Counted from the first letter of the stretch, positions 44,958-57,756 are shown. The stretch is DNA of 64,000 nt from Selaginella tamariscina (GCA_003024785.1 PUQB01000916.1:1-64000), one strand, 5' to 3'. Made by a program: numbers and translations. Notes: generated from the letters alone by a model not told the origin.

Positions 44958-47900
44958 CTACATATACAGTTTCTGAACATGGACGCCCTTATATACAGGT
45001 TGAAAGTTCCAGTCCGGAATACCAGTATACGTCTCAATCTCAGGAAGCAAGTTGAGCAAGTTACCCATCATGAAATCCTCGGTATGTTCCTCAGAACTTG
45101 GAAACTGTGGTTTACTAGTGGTGGTTGGGAGGCTTTGGGAGAAGAGGGGACTGCCCAACAAAACCCTGTGGGTTACTAGTGGAAGGCGTCGACAAGTTGC
45201 TAGAAATCTCTGCAAAGTGGTCGCCCCATATGTCATATAGGGGCTCCTGTTTCTTCTTCTCTGGTTTATGGATAGTGAACTGTGCAGCTTCTCTCCGGAG
45301 AAGACCAATAGAAGTGAGCTGTTTACCGTTACCTTGAGTTTTCAAGGTGTGGTTATTCACTTCAGTACTCTCTCCTACATTTAAGTTGCTCACTAGTGTT
45401 CTTGAAACTTGCTCATTTACACCAGGTGCTGTTGTTAGAGGATTGGATATCACTGTCCCAGTGTGTTTCGGTGTTGGGATGTCTATATTCCCCCTGAGGA
45501 TCTTTGTTTCTATGGTTTATGGGTACGTACCTTTGATGGGATTTTCACAGCTTCTTCGTGTATTTCCTTGTCCACAACAAGCTCCTTGTCCTTTAGGCTG
45601 CTACGAGACTTCATGCTTCTCCTCAGTGACGGTTTTGTTTCTGACAGCCTCGAGGAGTTTAAGATCCTCTCGATTGGTGGGATTTTTCATCTCAGACTCT
45701 GAGCTTGAGTGTGGACTAGCCGATCCAGATGAGTTGTTGCTTTTGCTCCTCTTCATTTTTCTAGTAGTCTTGGGCCTTTCAGCAGACAGACATACCTGTG
45801 TAACAAAACATGCATAAATACACACACACATATATTCGAAGATTATATATACATATATATAGAGAGAGAGAATAGAACGCAGCAATTTGTGAATAAAATG
45901 GTGCTTAACAAGTTCTATTGGTGTACAGGTTAATATGTATTAATGACATACATATGAAAACAAACATCTTACAAACCTGTCTAAAGATAAGTTTAGTAGT
46001 CCAATACGTATTAATTTATATGTGTTAAATTAACATTTAAGTAATCCATATTAGATCAGGAGGCAACCAGAGTCGAACTACCTTTACATCTGACTCGTGT
46101 ATCTGAGTTTATAAGCTACACTACCTATGCGTCTGGCAAGGACACTACTGTAGCAAACTAAACTAGTACTAAAACTTACAGGGTAGTCAGACGTCCGAAG
46201 AGTCACCACCGGTTTCAGCTGTGGATGCTCATCCGACTTCTTCTTACGAGTAACAGTCACGTTCAACGTTGTCAGCCTCCAAAGCTAAGGACACTGGCAA
46301 TGTTTCTCCAAGTTCTTTTCCATTTCGAGATCTTGGGACTCCGCGTGCTAGCTGTTGATTGTCCAGATGACACCTCTTGGAGGAGTAGCCATGAAAAGAC
46401 CCCAAAACTAAAACAAGGGCACACACGCTAATAGACAAAGCCATCTGCTCATGTGTATCTCTGCAGAGAGCAACCAACTCTGGAGGTAACTTGGCAGCTA
46501 CAGACACTTTGAGAGCCCCAGCAGAAGTAGCCATTCTAACTACCCGTTCCCTGCTGGCGGCTCGTACGTCTGCTTCATAGAAAACCATCATGTCGGCTGT
46601 TTTACCTGCTGCTAGCTTGAAACCTGACCCCTTGTCGAGAGCGACACCTGGAGCATGAGATAAATCTACTCCATAAACCTCTACCGCTACATCCCCAGTA
46701 TTCTTCACCTGAAAGCCTCTTTTGTAGACTCTAGTGTCACATGTCAGGTTATGTTGGTCTTCCATAACCACAGTGAGCTTCTGAACTGGAGAACTACCTT
46801 TTAAAAAAAAGTAGATTCCCAGAACCACCTCGTCCACGCAATGGGATCCATTCCAAGCCGGAAATGTTGTTCTTAATGAAAGAAGCCCGGACCAATCGCA
46901 TTTATGTTTTGGTTGGAATGTCACCGGACCCATTAATAACTGCCCATGTCCCGGGATGATGCCTTCCGTCTCAGCTTCACTCCTGAAGCTGAATGTGGTA
47001 CTCTGAGTGTGCAGTTGGGGCTTCTCTCCTTGCCAAAACCAATTAGCTTTGTACTTGCAATTCTCTGATTTGACTTCCGTAGGCAGTATGAGATTGACGA
47101 GTACTGGATCCTTCCTTGGATTGACAAGTTGATATACAAGTTCTCCTTGTGTCCCCTCTGAACCGTCTTGTAGGCTAGCATGTCTCCTGACACTAAAGTG
47201 GCATCAATGCTGTTTGCAGATAAACTGCCTTTCTTTAACTCCGGTTGTCTCAGCAAATTGTGTGCCAAATCCTGCACAACGACGTCTGTACGACTAAGCT
47301 TTCTAAAGTATGCGAACTATATTATATGTGTTTTACACGCACAGTAAAGAGCTTACCTTTAGAAGTGACTCTGCTACTTTTAATGCAACCTGATCGTTGG
47401 TTTGTATCCACTTGCCTGAAGCACTGGACACGAAAGAAGCTCGTGGTACCTTCTTGTTGTAGCTTTGAGCCTTCAGACTGAATCCGTAACTCCATGGGCA
47501 GGACCATGACCTCTTCAGCATCGTTTCTGGAGTGTTTGATAAACACAGCACCACTCCAATCTTCTGTTCCTCGGATAGTCGTCTCGATTTCAACAAATTC
47601 CACAGCTTTTTGTGGCTGTATGGTCCAAGAATCGACCTGTTTTAGAGAGATAACCGAACCCTGCGATGAGTACGAGTAGTTCTCGTTAGTGGTGGTGGAT
47701 AAAACTGCCTTGGGACAACCTATCCGTCAAACAAGTCTCGAGAGCCGAGAGGCAGACGGCTTTTTTATACGAGTCTCCAGGCCAAACTTGCACTTCTGTA
47801 ACCTCAACCTGTTCGTCATACGGATTATGGAACATAAGCCTGTGTTGCAGTGGCTTCCCTTCGATCGCTTCAAGGCCAACTAGGCTTGAAAGCCCGTACG

Positions 47901-48510
47901 GATTGCTCACTCCCTCTCCACATAGCGGAATCACCGACCTCCCTGTACTTGTACGGAGAAGAAGATTTCCAGTTGTCACTCCTGTCTTCAAAGGCAAGAA
48001 CACAACTGGTATCGTCAGACTCTCTCCAGGAGATATGGAGGCTTCTTCCTCAAGTCCCTGAAGGAAAAACTGCTCGTCAGTGCTAACTGCTTTCAGAATC
48101 CTTATCCAGGTGGTGTTCCCCGTGTTGAGAACTGTGAGGAGTTTTACTGAGGGAGAAAGCACCGGTTGTGGAGTCCATTCCATGGACGAAGGGACATGTA
48201 CTACGTTGTCGATATCATCCTCAGCTTCAGCTTCTGTCTCTTGTGTTGTCGAAAGTGAATGTGCAGAAAATGGTGCCAGAACAGGTTGAGAATCCATGCC
48301 TGGAGTGTCGTCGCTAGCGAATTGCCGGCAAACATGGTGACAGCAGCCGACCGTGATGCAGACTTGCATCTGGACGGGTTTACCTCCACGAGCAAGTTCC
48401 GAAGCCAGCGAAAAGGATGTTCCAAGACTCCTCTCGAACACGTTCTGTTTGGCTTCAGCAGGATTTTGGTGGAGAAGAAGTAGAAACAGCAGCAAGTACT
48501 TAAGAAACAT
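44958..48510 (-). CDS. TMEM131-like single-pass membrane protein (plant type), frames interrupted
   Basis: Plant homologue of TMEM131, an endoplasmic-reticulum or secretory-pathway membrane protein with PapD/Ig-like domains; human TMEM131 helps collagen export, while the plant role is not established. ATG at 48,510 begins a signal peptide (MFLKYLLLFLLLLHQNPAEA). Next come a TMEM131-like N-terminal domain (SSMEWTPQPVLSPSVKLLTV; FNP-type loop LMFHNPYDEQVEVTEV), further beta domains (GELVYQLVNPRKDPVLVNLI; LLMGPVTFQPKHKCDWSG; FQVKNTGDVAVEVYGVDLS), one membrane helix near 46,400 (MALSISVCALVLVLG), a basic cytosolic tail and the conserved C-terminal PLYDIWGDHFAEI. The stop is at 44,958. A clear 54-bp intron lies at 47,303-47,356 and another at 45,796-46,179. 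The frame changes near 47,725, 47,150, 46,405 (a G run), 46,275, 45,600 and 45,140 although homology continues. This is either recent decay or sequence errors; exon limits downstream of 46,180 are approximate. Confidence 0.75.
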
Positions 48511-48531
48511 GTTGAATTCCTGTTCTTCGTC

Positions 48532-49035
48532 TGTAAAACAAATCTCAAATATCCTATATCTATAATCACAACTCAATCGACAGCCATCAATGAAAAACTA
48601 ATGGTCCAAAGTGCAGCCTCGAATATGGCTCTTGACTTTGCTTATAACTATCGAAGAGGCCTTACCTCGTTCTTGTCGTCAAGCAACCCACAGAGAATCC
48701 ATATTGTTTAAAACGCCAGAGCTCTACCTTCACACACAAACACAACAGTGTTTACAGAGGATCTTAGCTAGATGAACACACAAACATCAGTGATTTAAAA
48801 GTGAGGTTTACCTGGATGGATTGCCAACTAGCTGTCGTTCAGATTGTCGTCCGTCTCAAATATCGACGGTCCACGATGGTCAACGATGGTGTCCAATAGA
48901 ATATACTGACTACTCAACCGCCGGAATCTTCTGCGACAACGACATCAATTCTGATCTCCACGGTCGGAATCTGGCGGCTCAATTGTGGCCGTCCATCTTG
49001 TTCCTAGCATCCTGGAGATCGGAAGGTAGGTGAAA
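48532..49035 (-). other. 5' untranslated exons of the TMEM131-like gene
   Basis: Splice signals on the minus strand support a leader with two introns. Exon about 48,812-49,035 ends CATCCAG before GTAAAC. Exon about 48,666-48,728 ends AACGAG before GTAAGG. The coding exon starts after TTTTACAG at 48,532. Upstream start codons in the leader were not analysed further. Confidence 0.5.
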
Positions 49036-50055
49036 GGTATCTGCAATGAATAAGCCAGCAAACTAAATATGAGTACGAAGTTTGATCAATTATAGAAGAG
49101 AATACTTGATATCTAATCTAATAGTCGAAAATCCAATGGGGTAAGGTGCACTGCCCATAGACGCATTTCTATTAGAGTACTGTAGGAATCTCTTTTCTTG
49201 TCTACATATGCGTAGGCAACTTCTACATGCCAGTATATTTAAATGGATAAGTAGAAAGAATATGTATGGGGTGTACCAAGAACGTGGCTTCTAATATTAT
49301 CAACTAGATTTTGTAAACATATAACTTGATTCTTTAGAAGGTCACGCTTAAAAGCAAGTTCATATTCTGTACTGCAAAAATATAGAGAACGTTATCATGA
49401 AGATAGCAACTTCGTAAAAAGTCACCTGATTAGATAAATGTGGTTAGCAGCTTGTTAATGGCACCTTTTTACGACCTGGTCCCGGTATAATTGCTACTCG
49501 TCAAAACAGCTCCAGTGATGTGCTTCTCTTTTCAAATAACTCTTATGTGATTTCTTCAAATGAGCCGTCTTTTCTAGCTTCATGACGTGAGTACCTACGG
49601 ACATAGATGAAGAGAAGTAAGTGTGAAATAGGAAAACTCACGCACCTAAATTTCTTTCCATTCCAAAAACGTCAGCCACTGTTGTCCTTGCACCCCTAAA
49701 TAAAATCTAGCAGTAGACTGGTGAAAAAAAATCCAAGCAGTTTATATAAAGGTGACAACCTCACTGACAAGTCTTAATATACATATACAATATACTAGAG
49801 ATGTAGTATATGCATAAAGTGTACATACATACATACATACACATCACACACACACTTATACATATACATCGTATGTATATATATGACCAGGGTTTGTGTC
49901 TATATATCACCTACACACGGACGCACGCTCACGCAAACTCTGTAGAGTAATTAGTAGCAAATGCGAAGTGGATTAGCTCTCTTAGAAACTTATAAAAGTC
50001 TCCTTGAGGCAAGCGTGATGTTAGGGGCAAACAATTTTTGCCATTCACGTTTTCT
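49036..50055. other. Spacer between TMEM131-like and F-box genes
   Basis: Includes the 3' untranslated region of the F-box gene (minus strand) near its right end. It holds a short (CATA)n tract at about 49,824-49,842 and no coding signal. A promoter for the TMEM131-like gene should lie at its left side. Confidence 0.5.
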
Positions 50056-51609
50056 CTAGAGTAGACGATGAGAAATCCGGATGGCCACAACTGGGCCATC
50101 CTCTCCTGCGGTCATAATGTAAAACTTGACTCGTAAACCTGCAAAACGCGAAAATGTTTACAACTGAAGAAATGTATTGGACAAACGGAATTATGCACCT
50201 GAATCTTTCTCCTTGATATGCGTGCACGCACAAGCTCCAAAGCCGGAAATAGCAACATGCGGTGCGAAGTCGTTGACCGGGCCGATCCACGACTTGAAAT
50301 TCCCGATACCTGAATCAACACAACAAATAAGCTTCACATTAAAAGAATACATCGAATTCATCTATATAACTGTTTCACACAGCCACACACACACACGATA
50401 TATATATATAGCCCATAAGCGAGATATGTATGAGCAATTGAAGTACCTGACTTCTTAGGCATTTGCACGAGGTGGTAGTAGTCGAAAACACCTCCGGTGG
50501 CAGCGTCACACTCCTCGAGGTTGTGGGCTTCATGTCTAGTGTAAGACCATTTTCCATTGCGGTAATCCTCGTGCAAGAATAATTCCCAGTTCCGGAATTC
50601 CAAAGTCTGCATTGTTCCTGGATGAAAAATTGGAATATATTATATAAAATATCTAATATTATCATTTAAAATATGAAGTGTTGTAATAATAGAAAGGATA
50701 CCTTCACATTTTGGATTGTCGCAAATCGGGCAGTCCAACAAATGAAGATCTTAAAAAACATGGAAAGTGTTACACAAGCATCCGTGAAGTGCACTTAAAA
50801 AACATTTATGGCCTACCTGCAATCCAGATCCCGGGCTTCACATCGTCCACTATGAAACACGGCGAGCGCTTGAAAAACTCCTCGGTGGTCATATCCTTCC
50901 TGACGCGCTGCCAGAGCCTCCCGAATACAACTGCCTTGCCGGAAAGCATCGGAAATGCTCCGATTCTCATCCAAACTGCACAAAAAGTTCATTTTTGCTG
51001 TTTCTGTTGAGAGGCATTTTCAGTACATACATAAGTGCTTGTACTCGTCAACGCTGTAGGAGTGCGTTCCGTCTACACAAAACAAGATTGATATTTTAAC
51101 CGATCATGGGACAGAATAATGCAGAAACTGACCGAATGCTGCCTTGTATAGGGATTTCCAGGTGAAATCCGGTTTGTACGCCATAGAATCTCCGATATCG
51201 AGCCGCTTCAGGCAGAGGCTCCGCCATAGCCGATCATCCATGGCGAACTCGACAAAGAACCGAGAGGTCAGGGCAAGCCTCGCCAGATCGCACGCATCCA
51301 GGAAGCTCGCAATGCATGACCAGATGTCGCGATTGTACCTGCGACAACAAAATGATTCAGAGCCTCCGGAATCAATGAAAACCGATCAGCGCATTCGCGA
51401 ATGAAGATCGCGGTCAGGATATCGGATAGAAATCAGAAATCTTGCGAGCAAAGAACTTACAGCTGGTCTTCAGAAGCTTTCGGGCAGGAAATCCTCCTCC
51501 GCTTGTGCCGACGTAGCGCCGGCGGCTGCTGCCAAGAGACTCCTTGCTTCTTGCTCTGCTCCGATTCGAGCAGAGCAAGCTCCCGGCTGCGCTTCCTGGT
51601 CATCACCAT
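50056..51609 (-). CDS. F-box protein, At3g61730/RMF-like, 322 aa
   Basis: Intact eight-exon gene: 51461-51609, 51133-51338, 51031-51072, 50817-50975, 50702-50749, 50447-50617, 50199-50309 and 50056-50138. The total is 969 nt with GT-AG introns of 55-137 bp and consistent phases. An N-terminal basic leader (KKQGVSW, RRHKRRRISC) is followed by the F-box at about residues 50-90 (DIWSCIASFLDACDLARLAL, then WRSLCLKRL), which would bind SKP1 in an SCF ubiquitin ligase. The rest matches the plant family of Arabidopsis F-box At3g61730 (REDUCED MALE FERTILITY): DGTHSYSVDEYKHLFWMRIG, GIWIADLHLLDCPICD with a Cys pair, GTMQTLEFRNWELFL, and the C-terminal GEDGPVVAIRISHRLL. The substrate is unknown. The start at 51,609 fits the family length; a second ATG two codons later is also possible. 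It is a tidy contrast to the frame-broken TMEM131-like neighbour. Confidence 0.85.
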
Positions 51610-52096
51610 CTTGAACTTCCGAAAAATTCAAAATGCCTCCTTTTTGAAATTTGAATCCTCCATAAGCGGGACAGCGTGATATCGCAACCGTCCATACCGT
51701 CGCCGTTTCAACGGACTAGATCCAATCCGTATATCCGCGTGAATAGTCAAGGAATATACCAGAAAAAGAAACAGAACAAGGGAATTGTACACTCACCTCT
51801 TCGAGCGCTGATACACGTAGAGCGCCCTCTCACACACTCCCTGTTATGTGCCCACAATCGATCTGAGATAGCCTAAACCCATTGAATATACACACCCTAA
51901 ACCGTAACGGATCTTGTGTTTAAATCTAATTTAAGGGTTCTCGAATTGGCGTCTTATGCTCTATAGGAAACGTCAAAAAGTACACACACACACATATATC
52001 TAATATCTTATTATGTATGTGTGTGATTATATATATAAGATTCAGTTATATTAGTTGAGCGTATAAGTATTATACACACACATGTATATGTCGTGT
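51610..52096. other. Spacer and 5' leader of the F-box gene
   Basis: 51,610-51,900 is GC-richer and probably holds the F-box gene leader and promoter (minus strand). The rest is AT-rich with a (CA)n/(TA)n tract near 51,982-52,045, forming the 3' flank of the PPR gene. Confidence 0.45.
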
Positions 52097-53473
52097 TTAC
52101 ACAGTGGAATATAACTTTGCAAGAGCCACATACGATGTCGCATGTTGGCCAGCCAAATCCAACTTGTTAGAAACACATTGACGAGAGCTTCTACTGGCAC
52201 CAGCAAGGACACATCTCCATTCGAGATCATCCGGTACAAACGGCATACACTCTACGAGCTCGACGGCATCCTTAACCCGTCCTGCTCTACATAGAACATC
52301 CACCATACAAGCATAATGCCTCTTTGTCGCCTTCACATCGAAGTCCACAACCATCGAAAGAAAGCATTCCCGACAGGTGGATGTGTTCCCGACATGACTG
52401 AGAGACAAGAGTACGGAGATGAAACAGGCCTCATCTGGACCTTCTGTCATCTTCATCGTGTTGAACTCCTCGAGCACCCTGCGTCTCTCCCCGTTGTGTG
52501 CATATCCCGTAAACATGGCGTTCCACGAGATTATGTCTCTCTCCGGCATGCTTTCAAATGTCTGTTTTGCCGAGGATACATACCCATTCTGTGCATACAT
52601 TACCAGCATGGAAGTCCATGAAAAGAGATCGCGAGAAGGCATTCTGTGAAAGAGCTCCATTGCTTGCTGCAGATGCCCTTTCTGGGCATATGCTGAAAGC
52701 ATGGCATTCCAGGAGACGATGTCCTTATCCGGCATGGTGTCTAGCATGAACCTTGCGTGTTCCAGGCTGCCAATAAGGGTGTAAGCAGATAACATTGTAT
52801 TTGAGAGCGTCTGATCATGATGTGGGCTGGAATCATACAGTGCCTTAGCCTCTAGGAGATCCCCTTTCTGGGCATATGCAACAATGATGATAGTTAAAGG
52901 GATTAAGCTCCACTCTGGCATGGATTCAAAGAAGAGCTTTGTTTCATCCAGATCTCCATGAGTCGCAGATGCATGTAAAACAATAGTCCATGAGACTAGA
53001 CTTCGCTGGGGGATTGCATAGAAGATATCCTTCACTTCATCAAGGTGCCCATTGTGTGCATATGCTGATAGCATCGCATTCCAGGTGACGATGTTCTTTT
53101 CTTGCATTGTATTGAAGAGCTTCCTCGAGGATTCAATGTGTCCGTTCTGGGCGTACTCCGAGAGCATCCTGGTGCAAGAGAAAACTGTGTGTATGGGCAT
53201 TGTGTGGAAGAAGGAGGTCGCTTCGTGAAAGGAGGCGGAGTTGAAGTATGCGGCCAGCATGAAATCCCAGCAGAAAGAGTCTTTGTATTCTATGGAATTG
53301 AAGATCCTCCTTGCGTCCCTTGCGCTCCCACATTTGCCATACATCTCGATCAGTTTGTTACACATGAATGTGTCTCTGTCTCCATATGTGGACCCAACTT
53401 GGTTTTCTAGTTGCCTTGCAGAGGCAAGAGATGTACAAGAATGTATAAGTTGAATGCACTCGTTTCTGTTCAT
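52097..53473 (-). CDS. Pentatricopeptide repeat protein (S-type/E class, no DYW), 458 aa
   Basis: Single-exon gene from ATG 53,473 to TAA 52,097. After a short N-terminus (MNRNECIQLIHSCTSLASAR) it has about ten tandem 31-residue S-type PPR motifs (residues about 33-340) such as NIVTWNAMLSAYAHNGHLDE and DIVSWNAMLSAYAQKGHLQQ. L2/S2-like repeats (FISVLLSLSHVGN; HYACMVDVLCRAGRVKDAVE) and an E1-like motif (DDLEWRCVLAGAS) follow. There is no DYW deaminase domain. PPR proteins bind single-stranded RNA, one base per repeat, and in plants usually act in mitochondria or chloroplasts in RNA editing, splicing or stabilisation. E-class members normally need a DYW partner for C-to-U editing. An organellar transit peptide is not obvious; it may be missing because of a wrong start. 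The frame is intact throughout. Confidence 0.85.
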   Translation of the reverse strand: MNRNECIQLIHSCTSLASARQLENQVGSTYGDRDTFMCNKLIEMYGKCGSARDARRIFNSIEYKDSFCWDFMLAAYFNSASFHEATSFFHTMPIHTVFSCTRMLSEYAQNGHIESSRKLFNTMQEKNIVTWNAMLSAYAHNGHLDEVKDIFYAIPQRSLVSWTIVLHASATHGDLDETKLFFESMPEWSLIPLTIIIVAYAQKGDLLEAKALYDSSPHHDQTLSNTMLSAYTLIGSLEHARFMLDTMPDKDIVSWNAMLSAYAQKGHLQQAMELFHRMPSRDLFSWTSMLVMYAQNGYVSSAKQTFESMPERDIISWNAMFTGYAHNGERRRVLEEFNTMKMTEGPDEACFISVLLSLSHVGNTSTCRECFLSMVVDFDVKATKRHYACMVDVLCRAGRVKDAVELVECMPFVPDDLEWRCVLAGASRSSRQCVSNKLDLAGQHATSYVALAKLYSTV

Positions 53474-54093
53474 CTGGAATTTACATCAAGTTGAAAGTCT
53501 TTTATATCAGTTAAATAAAACTATAACATCTTATTAACCAAAATTTTGAAAAAAATAAAGACTCAGGTTGCATATAAATTCTTTTTATGTTTTTAATATT
53601 ATTACATTATATTATATTATATTAAGTTGTGAAATGAAATTATAATTTTCATCATACCTTCTTAATATACTACTAATGATTTTATTCTTGTGCATTTTTT
53701 TAAATTTTAATTAAAAAATTATTAATTCAAGTTTCTTACAACGAATTAAGTTTTATAAAATTCTAGTTGATTCAAATATAATATATACAGGATGTAGAGG
53801 TTTTGAAAAGCCCATTTGGTTATTTATATTATATGATTAAAACAAATTATTTAAGATGTACATTTTAAAAGTTAATACAATTATTTATGGTCGGTTAGCT
53901 TTGTAATTAACACAATTTAAATATAAATTATATCATAATTATATTTTTCTTTTACATATAATACAAAGATCATTTTAAATTTGCATTCTTTGTGTACTTA
54001 CAATTGTATAGTGTTTAGAGTTTTCATAAAATCAAAATAAAATAATAATTTATATTAGGATGATGACATCATCAAGTCATAATATCTTTATCT
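53474..54093. other. AT-rich upstream region of the PPR gene
   Basis: AT-rich, with the PPR promoter expected at its left side. A (TTATA)n-like run occurs near 53,605-53,628. No other feature. Confidence 0.5.
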
Positions 54094-54252
54094 TGTGAGA
54101 ACTCGGAATATAAATGTGTATATCCATTAGTTCAGAAACCCTAACTTATATACAAGAGCGAGTGGTCCAGATTGAATCCAATCCGACGGCTATCAAAATC
54201 CACTACGCTAATAATAGTATGTGCACATGCAGCCGTACACGTGGATCTTACA
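54094..54252 (-). repeat. 3' LTR of Ty3 element 3
   Basis: Matches 58,807-58,965. Plus-strand ends TGTGAGAACTC and GGATCTTACA. Confidence 0.9.
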
Positions 54253-54284
54253 TCATCCCCTCCTCTCGGAAGGGTGTAAGTTGG

Positions 54285-57200
54285 TTAGGGTTCTCTTGTA
54301 GACGGGCCCGGATCTGGAGGAACATCAGGAGGAGGCACTGGTGGATCTATAGGCGGCACAACTTGTTCCCGTTGCACAAAATGCTTCAACCGTTGTACAT
54401 GTACAATCTCCGGAGGATCGGGTTGAATGTCGTGCCGAACCTCATAAACCTGTGGTCCTACTTGCCGTAACACTCGATACGGTCCTTTCCATTGAGGAAG
54501 GAGACTCTTAGCTAAACCACGTACCGTAAGCTTGGGAAAACGAACCAACACCAGTTCATCAACCTTGTACTCCGCAGGAGGACGATGATGCGAGTTGTAC
54601 CGTTGTTGTTGTCCTACTTGTACGCGGCCCAAGTGTTCTGCTGACTCCGCACGAACCAATGGAAGGATGCTTGTCAGATACCGATCCCATGACCTAGCAT
54701 CAGCAGCTCGCGGTAACCGAGACGGCAAACCCAACTCCGTTGGCAACACCGGGTCATGACCATACAAAAGCTTATATGGAGAAGTACCAATGGAACTTTG
54801 AACTCCAGTGACATAAGCATATCGGAGAGACGGCAGATAACCATCCCAATCTGAATGTTGAAAGTTCACATACTTTGCGATCATCCCCTTGAAGGTTCTA
54901 ACAAGCCGTTCCACTAAACCATCTGTCTGAGGATGATAAGCACTTGTGAAAGTGTGGCGTATCCCTAATCGAGATGTCAAAACATGAAATGCCTCAGCCA
55001 TAAATGCGGGACCATTATCCGAGAGAATTCGCTCCGGACAAGAATGCTGAAACACGACCCGATTCAGGAGAAACTGACCAACAGCAGAAGCAGTCGCACT
55101 AGCAAGAGCACCAACTTCTACCCAACGAGTTAGGTAATCAGAAGCAATAATAACGTACTCGTTACCAGCAGTTGACCGCGGAAAAGGTCCCATCAAATCA
55201 AATGCCACCAATTCAAACGGACGAGAAACTGCAATTGACTCCAACCGTCCTTCCGAAGCACATGGGGGAGTATTGCGAGCTTGGCACCACACACAACTAC
55301 GCACATACCGAATCACATCTCCTCGCAACTCCGGCCAATAGAAAGATCTGCGCAGCTTCTCCATCACCCGACGATGTCCCATGTGCCCGCCAAGAATAGG
55401 AGAGTCATGGTAAGCATGGAGGAAGCGTGGAATGAAGATTGAAGGCACCACCAACCGCAAAGGATCATCTGGATCAGTCCCCACAAAATAAAGAAGGTCA
55501 TCCTGAAGGCGATACTGTGAATGTAAATGCCTGAAAGGCAAGTCATCAGCAAGTGATGCAGGATTCTCAAACCCATCACGAAGCCTTCGAATCCACGGCT
55601 CAACCTTTTGAGCTTCCCGAACCTCATCCAAAGACGGCAAATCTAACTCTGCATTCTGCGGACACTGAACGTCAAGCACAGCAACTGCTGATGGTACGGA
55701 ATCTTCATCCAAAAAGTCCACTGAAGCTGGAACAACTGGTTCCTCTGGGGCAACAGAAGAGAGAGAAGGTGGAAGAGGAGCCCGAGAAAGAGCATCAGCA
55801 TCAGCCATGGAACTCCCTGGACGATGAACAACTTCAAAGTCGTAAATTTGAAGTTTCAAGGCCCACCGAGCAGTACGCCCAATCAAATTCTTTCGCTTCA
55901 ACAACGAAGTGACTGCTGCATGATCACCTTCCAACAACGTCCGCGAACCATGCAAGTAGGCATGGAGCTTCTCAAAACCCCAAACTGCTGCTAGACACTC
56001 CTTTTCAGTTGTGGAGTAATTCACCTCTGCTGGCTGCAATGTACGGCTGATGTATGCAATGGGATGTCGTTGGCCAGGAACACTTGTACTCTCCTGCATC
56101 AATACACCCCCGAGGCCGATGTCAGAAGCATCTACACGCAAGATGAAAGGACGAGTGTAATCCGGGTACGCCAAAACTGGAGGAGTCGTCAACAACTCTT
56201 TGAGATCTGCAAATGCCTGCTTGCAATCCTTAGACCAAACAAAAGAAGTCATTGACGATTTCAACAACGCGCGCAACGGTGCAGTACGATCTGAAAGATG
56301 ATCCAGAAAACGACCCAGATATTGTACCTTGCCAAGAAAGCGTTGCACATCATTCACACACTTCGGCGTAGGGAACTTCAAAACTGCAACTAGTTTGTCA
56401 GGATCGACTTGCAAACCTTCACGTGAAATGCGATAACCCAGATAAGTGGTGTCCTTTGATCCAAATACACACTTAGATGGCTTCAACTTCAAACCAACTT
56501 CCCGCAGTCGATCCAAAACCTTACGTACATCACCGACATGCTCCTCCCACGTTCCATCCGAATGGATCAAAACATCATCGATGAAATCAGCAGTCACCTC
56601 CGGCATGTCGCAAAGAACCTCATCCATCATACGCTGGAAAGTTGCTGGAGCATTGCTCAAACCGAAAGGCATCACCAGGAACTCGTACAGGCCAAATGGT
56701 GTTCGAAAAGCAGTCTTGGGAATGTCCATGTCAGCCATCGGAACTTGCCAATATCCAGATGCGAGATCTAACTTGGTGAACCAACGGCTCCGCCCCAGTC
56801 GATCCAAAAGGTCTGCAGTATGAGGAAGTGGGTACACATCTGAGACGGTTACCTCATTTAACGGGCGATAATCAATGCAGAATCGAACGCTCCCATCAGG
56901 CTTCGTCACAAGGTGAGGTTCGCACGCCCAAGGACTTCGAGACTTCCGGATAACACCCTTCTCCAACATCTCTTTGACATTCGCTCGTAAGATCTTGAGC
57001 TCCTTTGGTGATCGACGCCGAACAGGTACCTTGATTGGCCTAGCTTCTCCAGTTGGAATAGGGTGGCGTGTCGCAATCTTGGCCCCAGATGACAAGTCGA
57101 AGTTGAAAAGATCAGCATACTCCTTCTTGAGTTGATCAACAACTACAGCACGACGATCATCTGATGGATCCAAAGAAGAAAGGAAGAGCATGAAGGGAAA

Positions 57201-57756
57201 ATGGTTGGAAATAAGGGTGAGACAAAAGTGATGGAAGCAGAGGTGGAAGCAGATGGACGAAGTGGAATAGAAGTAAGAGGAATGGAAGAAAGACGAGGGA
57301 GAGTCAAACAAGGGGGAGACTTTTCAAAGTCACACTTGGCATGATTGCGAGTTAACCAATCCATACCAAGAATAAGGTGAAAAGCTTGACTCGGCACCAC
57401 CCGCAAAGATTGAAGCTCGAGCTCACAATCATCCACACGAACAACAATGTCCACTTCATCCCGCGAACAAGCATGAGTATGTCCGTTGCCGTACAGAATG
57501 AAGACTGGTTCTACCGCACGACGCAAATGAAGGCTGCAACGTGTAGCAACAGATTGAGAAACAGAGGACAAACTTGAACCTGTATCCACCAACACTGAAA
57601 GGAAAACAGGACGAGGTGTGCGATTGAAACGAGCTTGAAAAGTGAAAACCGGATGATTTGGTGCCGAGTGAACCCCTTGATGATACTCCCGAAAGAAAGA
57701 TGGAGGGGTCACTAATTTATTCGCACGAGGACCCTCCTCTACTCGTGCGATTCGTC
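54285..57756 (-). pseudogene. pol of Ty3 element 3 (one frame change between protease and RT)
   Basis: Protease: VLVDTGSSLSSV (D-T-G), then LILGMDWLTR. The frame changes once at about 57,190. A single frame of about 960 codons follows. RT has SPWACEPHLVTKPDGSVRFC, LDLASGYWQVPM and FIDDVLIHS. RNase H has FILRVDASDIGLGGVL and STTEKECLAAVWGFE. Integrase has GGHMGHRRVMEKL with CVWCQARN, DLMGPFPRST, LSDNGPAF and GLVERLVRTFKGM. The GPY/F module is QWKGPYRVLRQVGPQVYEV, and a Pro-rich tail (PPIDPPVPPPDVPPDPGPS) ends at 54,285. No chromodomain is seen. All catalytic residues are present. One repaired base would be enough for a full pol frame, so recent activity is likely. Confidence 0.88.

Noticed and set aside
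45463-45817. Plus-strand open frames of 79-156 codons opposite the TMEM131-like gene
   Set aside because: They are shadows of the minus-strand exons; the minus-strand reading gives recognisable family motifs and splice sites.
46048-46143. tRNA-like B-box (AGTTCGACTCTGG on the minus strand) with a weak A-box-like stretch
   Set aside because: The D-stem and acceptor stem do not pair and the anticodon arm is only four pairs, so it fails as a tRNA. It lies in an intron of the TMEM131-like gene.
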